A stretch of 16,160 bases of DNA from an uncultured Clostridium sp. Lineage in GTDB: Bacteria; Bacillota; Clostridia; Lachnospirales; Lachnospiraceae. The notes under the pieces are model-generated. The model saw nothing but the letters and a program-made list of their open reading frames with translations. It had not been told where the DNA came from and made no database searches. The stretch covers positions 1 through 16,160 of the forward strand of contig USBM01000021.1 in the NCBI GenBank assembly GCA_900552885.1, given 5' to 3'. Below, one piece after another: positions 15,011 to 16,160 of this stretch (the first letter of the stretch is position 1; each line of letters starts with the position of its first letter). The translations under genes and the position numbers were made by a program.

Positions 15011-16160
15011 ATGAGTCGAATGAAGAATTTTATAAAAAAAGAGACGGTATTGTCGATTGCAATATTATTGGCAGTAATTTCTGCATTTCTAGTATTGCCG
15101 GATCGTCAATATCTGGATTATATTGATTTCCGGACACTTGGTATTTTGTTTAGCTTGATGGCTGTAGTGGCGGGATTGAGACAACTTGGTCTGTTTGATT
15201 GGTTTGCAGGAAGATTATTACAGAGAGTGCATGGAATCGGAGCAATCGCAACAGTACTTATTTTGCTTTGTTTCTTTTCTTCCATGTTGATCACGAATGA
15301 TGTGTCTTTGATCACATTTGTACCGTTTACGATTGTATTAGCACATAAGATGCCAACAATTATTACAGAAAAGTGGCTGCTGCGTATCGTGGTAATGCAG
15401 ACAATTGCAGCAAACCTTGGGAGTATGTTGACGCCGATTGGTAATCCGCAGAATTTGTATCTGTATGGAAAGACAGAGATGAGTGTGGCAGATTTTATTA
15501 AGTTGATGCTACCATACACAGTTGTTGCATTGGTGCTTCTTCTTGGGTGGATCAGTGTATGTGCTTGGAAAGATAGAAGACAAACGGTAGTTGATACGGA
15601 TGATAGAAGGGAAAATCAGAGCAACAAATTAAATGCAGTTAAAAATAATACAGAATGCGAACAGAGAATGGAGTATGATATACAGAATGTTCAACTGAAT
15701 TGGAAGTTGACCGGCTATCTGATGTTGTTTATATTTAGCCTGTTGGTTGTTGCCAGAATTGTTCCGTATGGCATTCTGGTTGGAGCAGTTTTGTTCTATA
15801 TTATGTTGTGTGATCGTAAGATACTGGGAGAGGTGGATTATTTCTTACTTGCGACTTTTGTAGCTTTGTTTATTTTTATCGGCAATATGGGAAGAATTGG
15901 CATCTTTCATGACTGGCTGCAACACATCATTACAGGACGCGAAGAGATTACGTCCGTGTTGGCAAGTCAGGTGATGAGTAATGTGCCAGCGGCGATTCTG
16001 CTGTCCGGCTTCACAGAGAATATTCAGGCTTTGATCATCGGAACAAACCTCGGAGGTCTTGGAACACTGATCGCATCCATGGCGCAAAAACCGGTAAAAT
16101 TGCAGGGTCAAACTGCAAGAAACTGGGTGTCGGCTACTGGAAATCCACAAACGCTCCCGT
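15011..16160 (+). CDS. SLC13/ArsB-type anion permease, 3' part missing or disrupted
   Basis: The frame from ATG 15011 is open to the window edge (383 codons, no stop). It encodes an integral membrane anion permease of the ion-transporter (ArsB/CitM/SLC13) superfamily. Diagnostic regions are LITNDVSLITFVPF (93-106), LGSMLTPIGNPQNLYLYG (136-153), the hydrophilic mid-loop (185-228), SNVPAAILLSGFT (323-335) and GTNLGGLGTLIASMA (344-358). In relatives this last motif continues as SLISYK or similar and one more helix. Here it changes at residue 359 to a polar stretch, QKPVKLQGQTARNW, that does not fit a membrane protein. The coding part with family character thus ends at about 16084. ATG 15020 is an alternative start; the RBS GGAGAG at 14994-14999 is slightly far from 15011. 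The substrate (citrate, arsenite or another anion) cannot be told. Confidence 0.8.
   Translation, partial: MSRMKNFIKKETVLSIAILLAVISAFLVLPDRQYLDYIDFRTLGILFSLMAVVAGLRQLGLFDWFAGRLLQRVHGIGAIATVLILLCFFSSMLITNDVSLITFVPFTIVLAHKMPTIITEKWLLRIVVMQTIAANLGSMLTPIGNPQNLYLYGKTEMSVADFIKLMLPYTVVALVLLLGWISVCAWKDRRQTVVDTDDRRENQSNKLNAVKNNTECEQRMEYDIQNVQLNWKLTGYLMLFIFSLLVVARIVPYGILVGAVLFYIMLCDRKILGEVDYFLLATFVALFIFIGNMGRIGIFHDWLQHIITGREEITSVLASQVMSNVPAAILLSGFTENIQALIIGTNLGGLGTLIASMAQKPVKLQGQTARNWVSATGNPQTLP
16085..16160. mobile_element. Foreign hairpin-rich sequence at window end (edge of a possible mobile element or intron)
   Basis: Directly after the codons for SMA, similarity to the permease family stops. The new sequence contains a perfect hairpin, TTGCAG/CTGCAA (16100-16118, seven-base loop), and further G/C-rich paired-looking segments. 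It resembles structured RNA, for example the 5' end of a group II intron, more than coding sequence, but the GUGYG intron start is not clearly present. An assembly join is also possible. Only 76 bases are available. Confidence 0.3.

Noticed and set aside
15034..15041. Run of A near the permease start as a slippage site joining the 15004 frame to the permease frame
   Set aside because: The permease frame has its own ATG codons upstream of the run, so no slippage is needed.
14941..15126. 61-codon frame overlapping the start of the anion permease, with an internal ATG at 15004 well placed after GGAG
   Set aside because: The permease frame starting at 15011 gives family-typical sequence (MKNFIKKETVLSIA) from its beginning, so the short frame is probably a shadow. 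Coupling of a short leader to the permease start cannot be fully excluded.
1..16160. CRISPR arrays, tRNA or rRNA genes, complete insertion sequences
   Set aside because: No regularly spaced direct repeats, cloverleaf-like genes, rRNA stretches or transposase-like frames were seen.

Overview
The window reads as chromosomal DNA of a low-to-mid GC, Gram-positive anaerobe of the Clostridia, most likely a gut Lachnospiraceae (Roseburia/Agathobacter/Coprococcus-like). This is inferred from AGGAGG-type ribosome binding sites, Lys-rich bacterial Ig-like secreted proteins, a stand-alone thiolase of the butyrate-producer type, a lipoprotein solute-binding protein and AT-leaning codon use. The species cannot be fixed from the sequence alone. 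Every supported gene is on the + strand.

Left part (1-2600): a multi-span membrane protein of unknown function (259-1188) is followed by acetyl-CoA acetyltransferase (1352-2533), which ends in a clear intrinsic terminator (2566-2600).

Middle part (2624-12977): a sigma-A-like promoter (2624-2652) precedes seven tightly packed genes with no convincing internal terminator. They are two tandem paralogous secreted Ig-like proteins, an MGDG-synthase-type (GT28) glycosyltransferase, a PlsY-like acyltransferase (4-nt overlap with the glycosyltransferase), a MATE transporter (TTG start, RBS inside the preceding stop region), a membrane diguanylate cyclase, and a lipoprotein solute-binding protein (4-nt overlap with the cyclase). 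The glycosyltransferase and acyltransferase suggest membrane glycolipid synthesis. The binding protein and cyclase, with no ABC permease or ATPase between them, suggest ligand sensing that feeds c-di-GMP synthesis. Together the cluster looks like a cell-envelope/surface operon with its own second-messenger output; that is inference.

Right part (12978-16160): a 529-bp non-coding stretch holds an almost perfect sigma-A promoter, a small ORF with an excellent Shine-Dalgarno sequence, and a run of at least eight RNA hairpins. It leads into mgtE, a CBS-domain magnesium transporter. No M-box motifs were seen, so this is a candidate undescribed leader RNA or leader peptide. Last comes an SLC13/ArsB-type anion permease that runs to the window edge. 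Its reading frame stays open, but family-like sequence stops abruptly at about 16084 and is replaced by hairpin-rich sequence, suggesting a mobile element, an intron or an assembly junction.

The main points to re-examine are the mgtE leader, the binding protein/cyclase pair, a short segment inside the GGDEF domain that reads better on the opposite strand, and the break in the anion permease.
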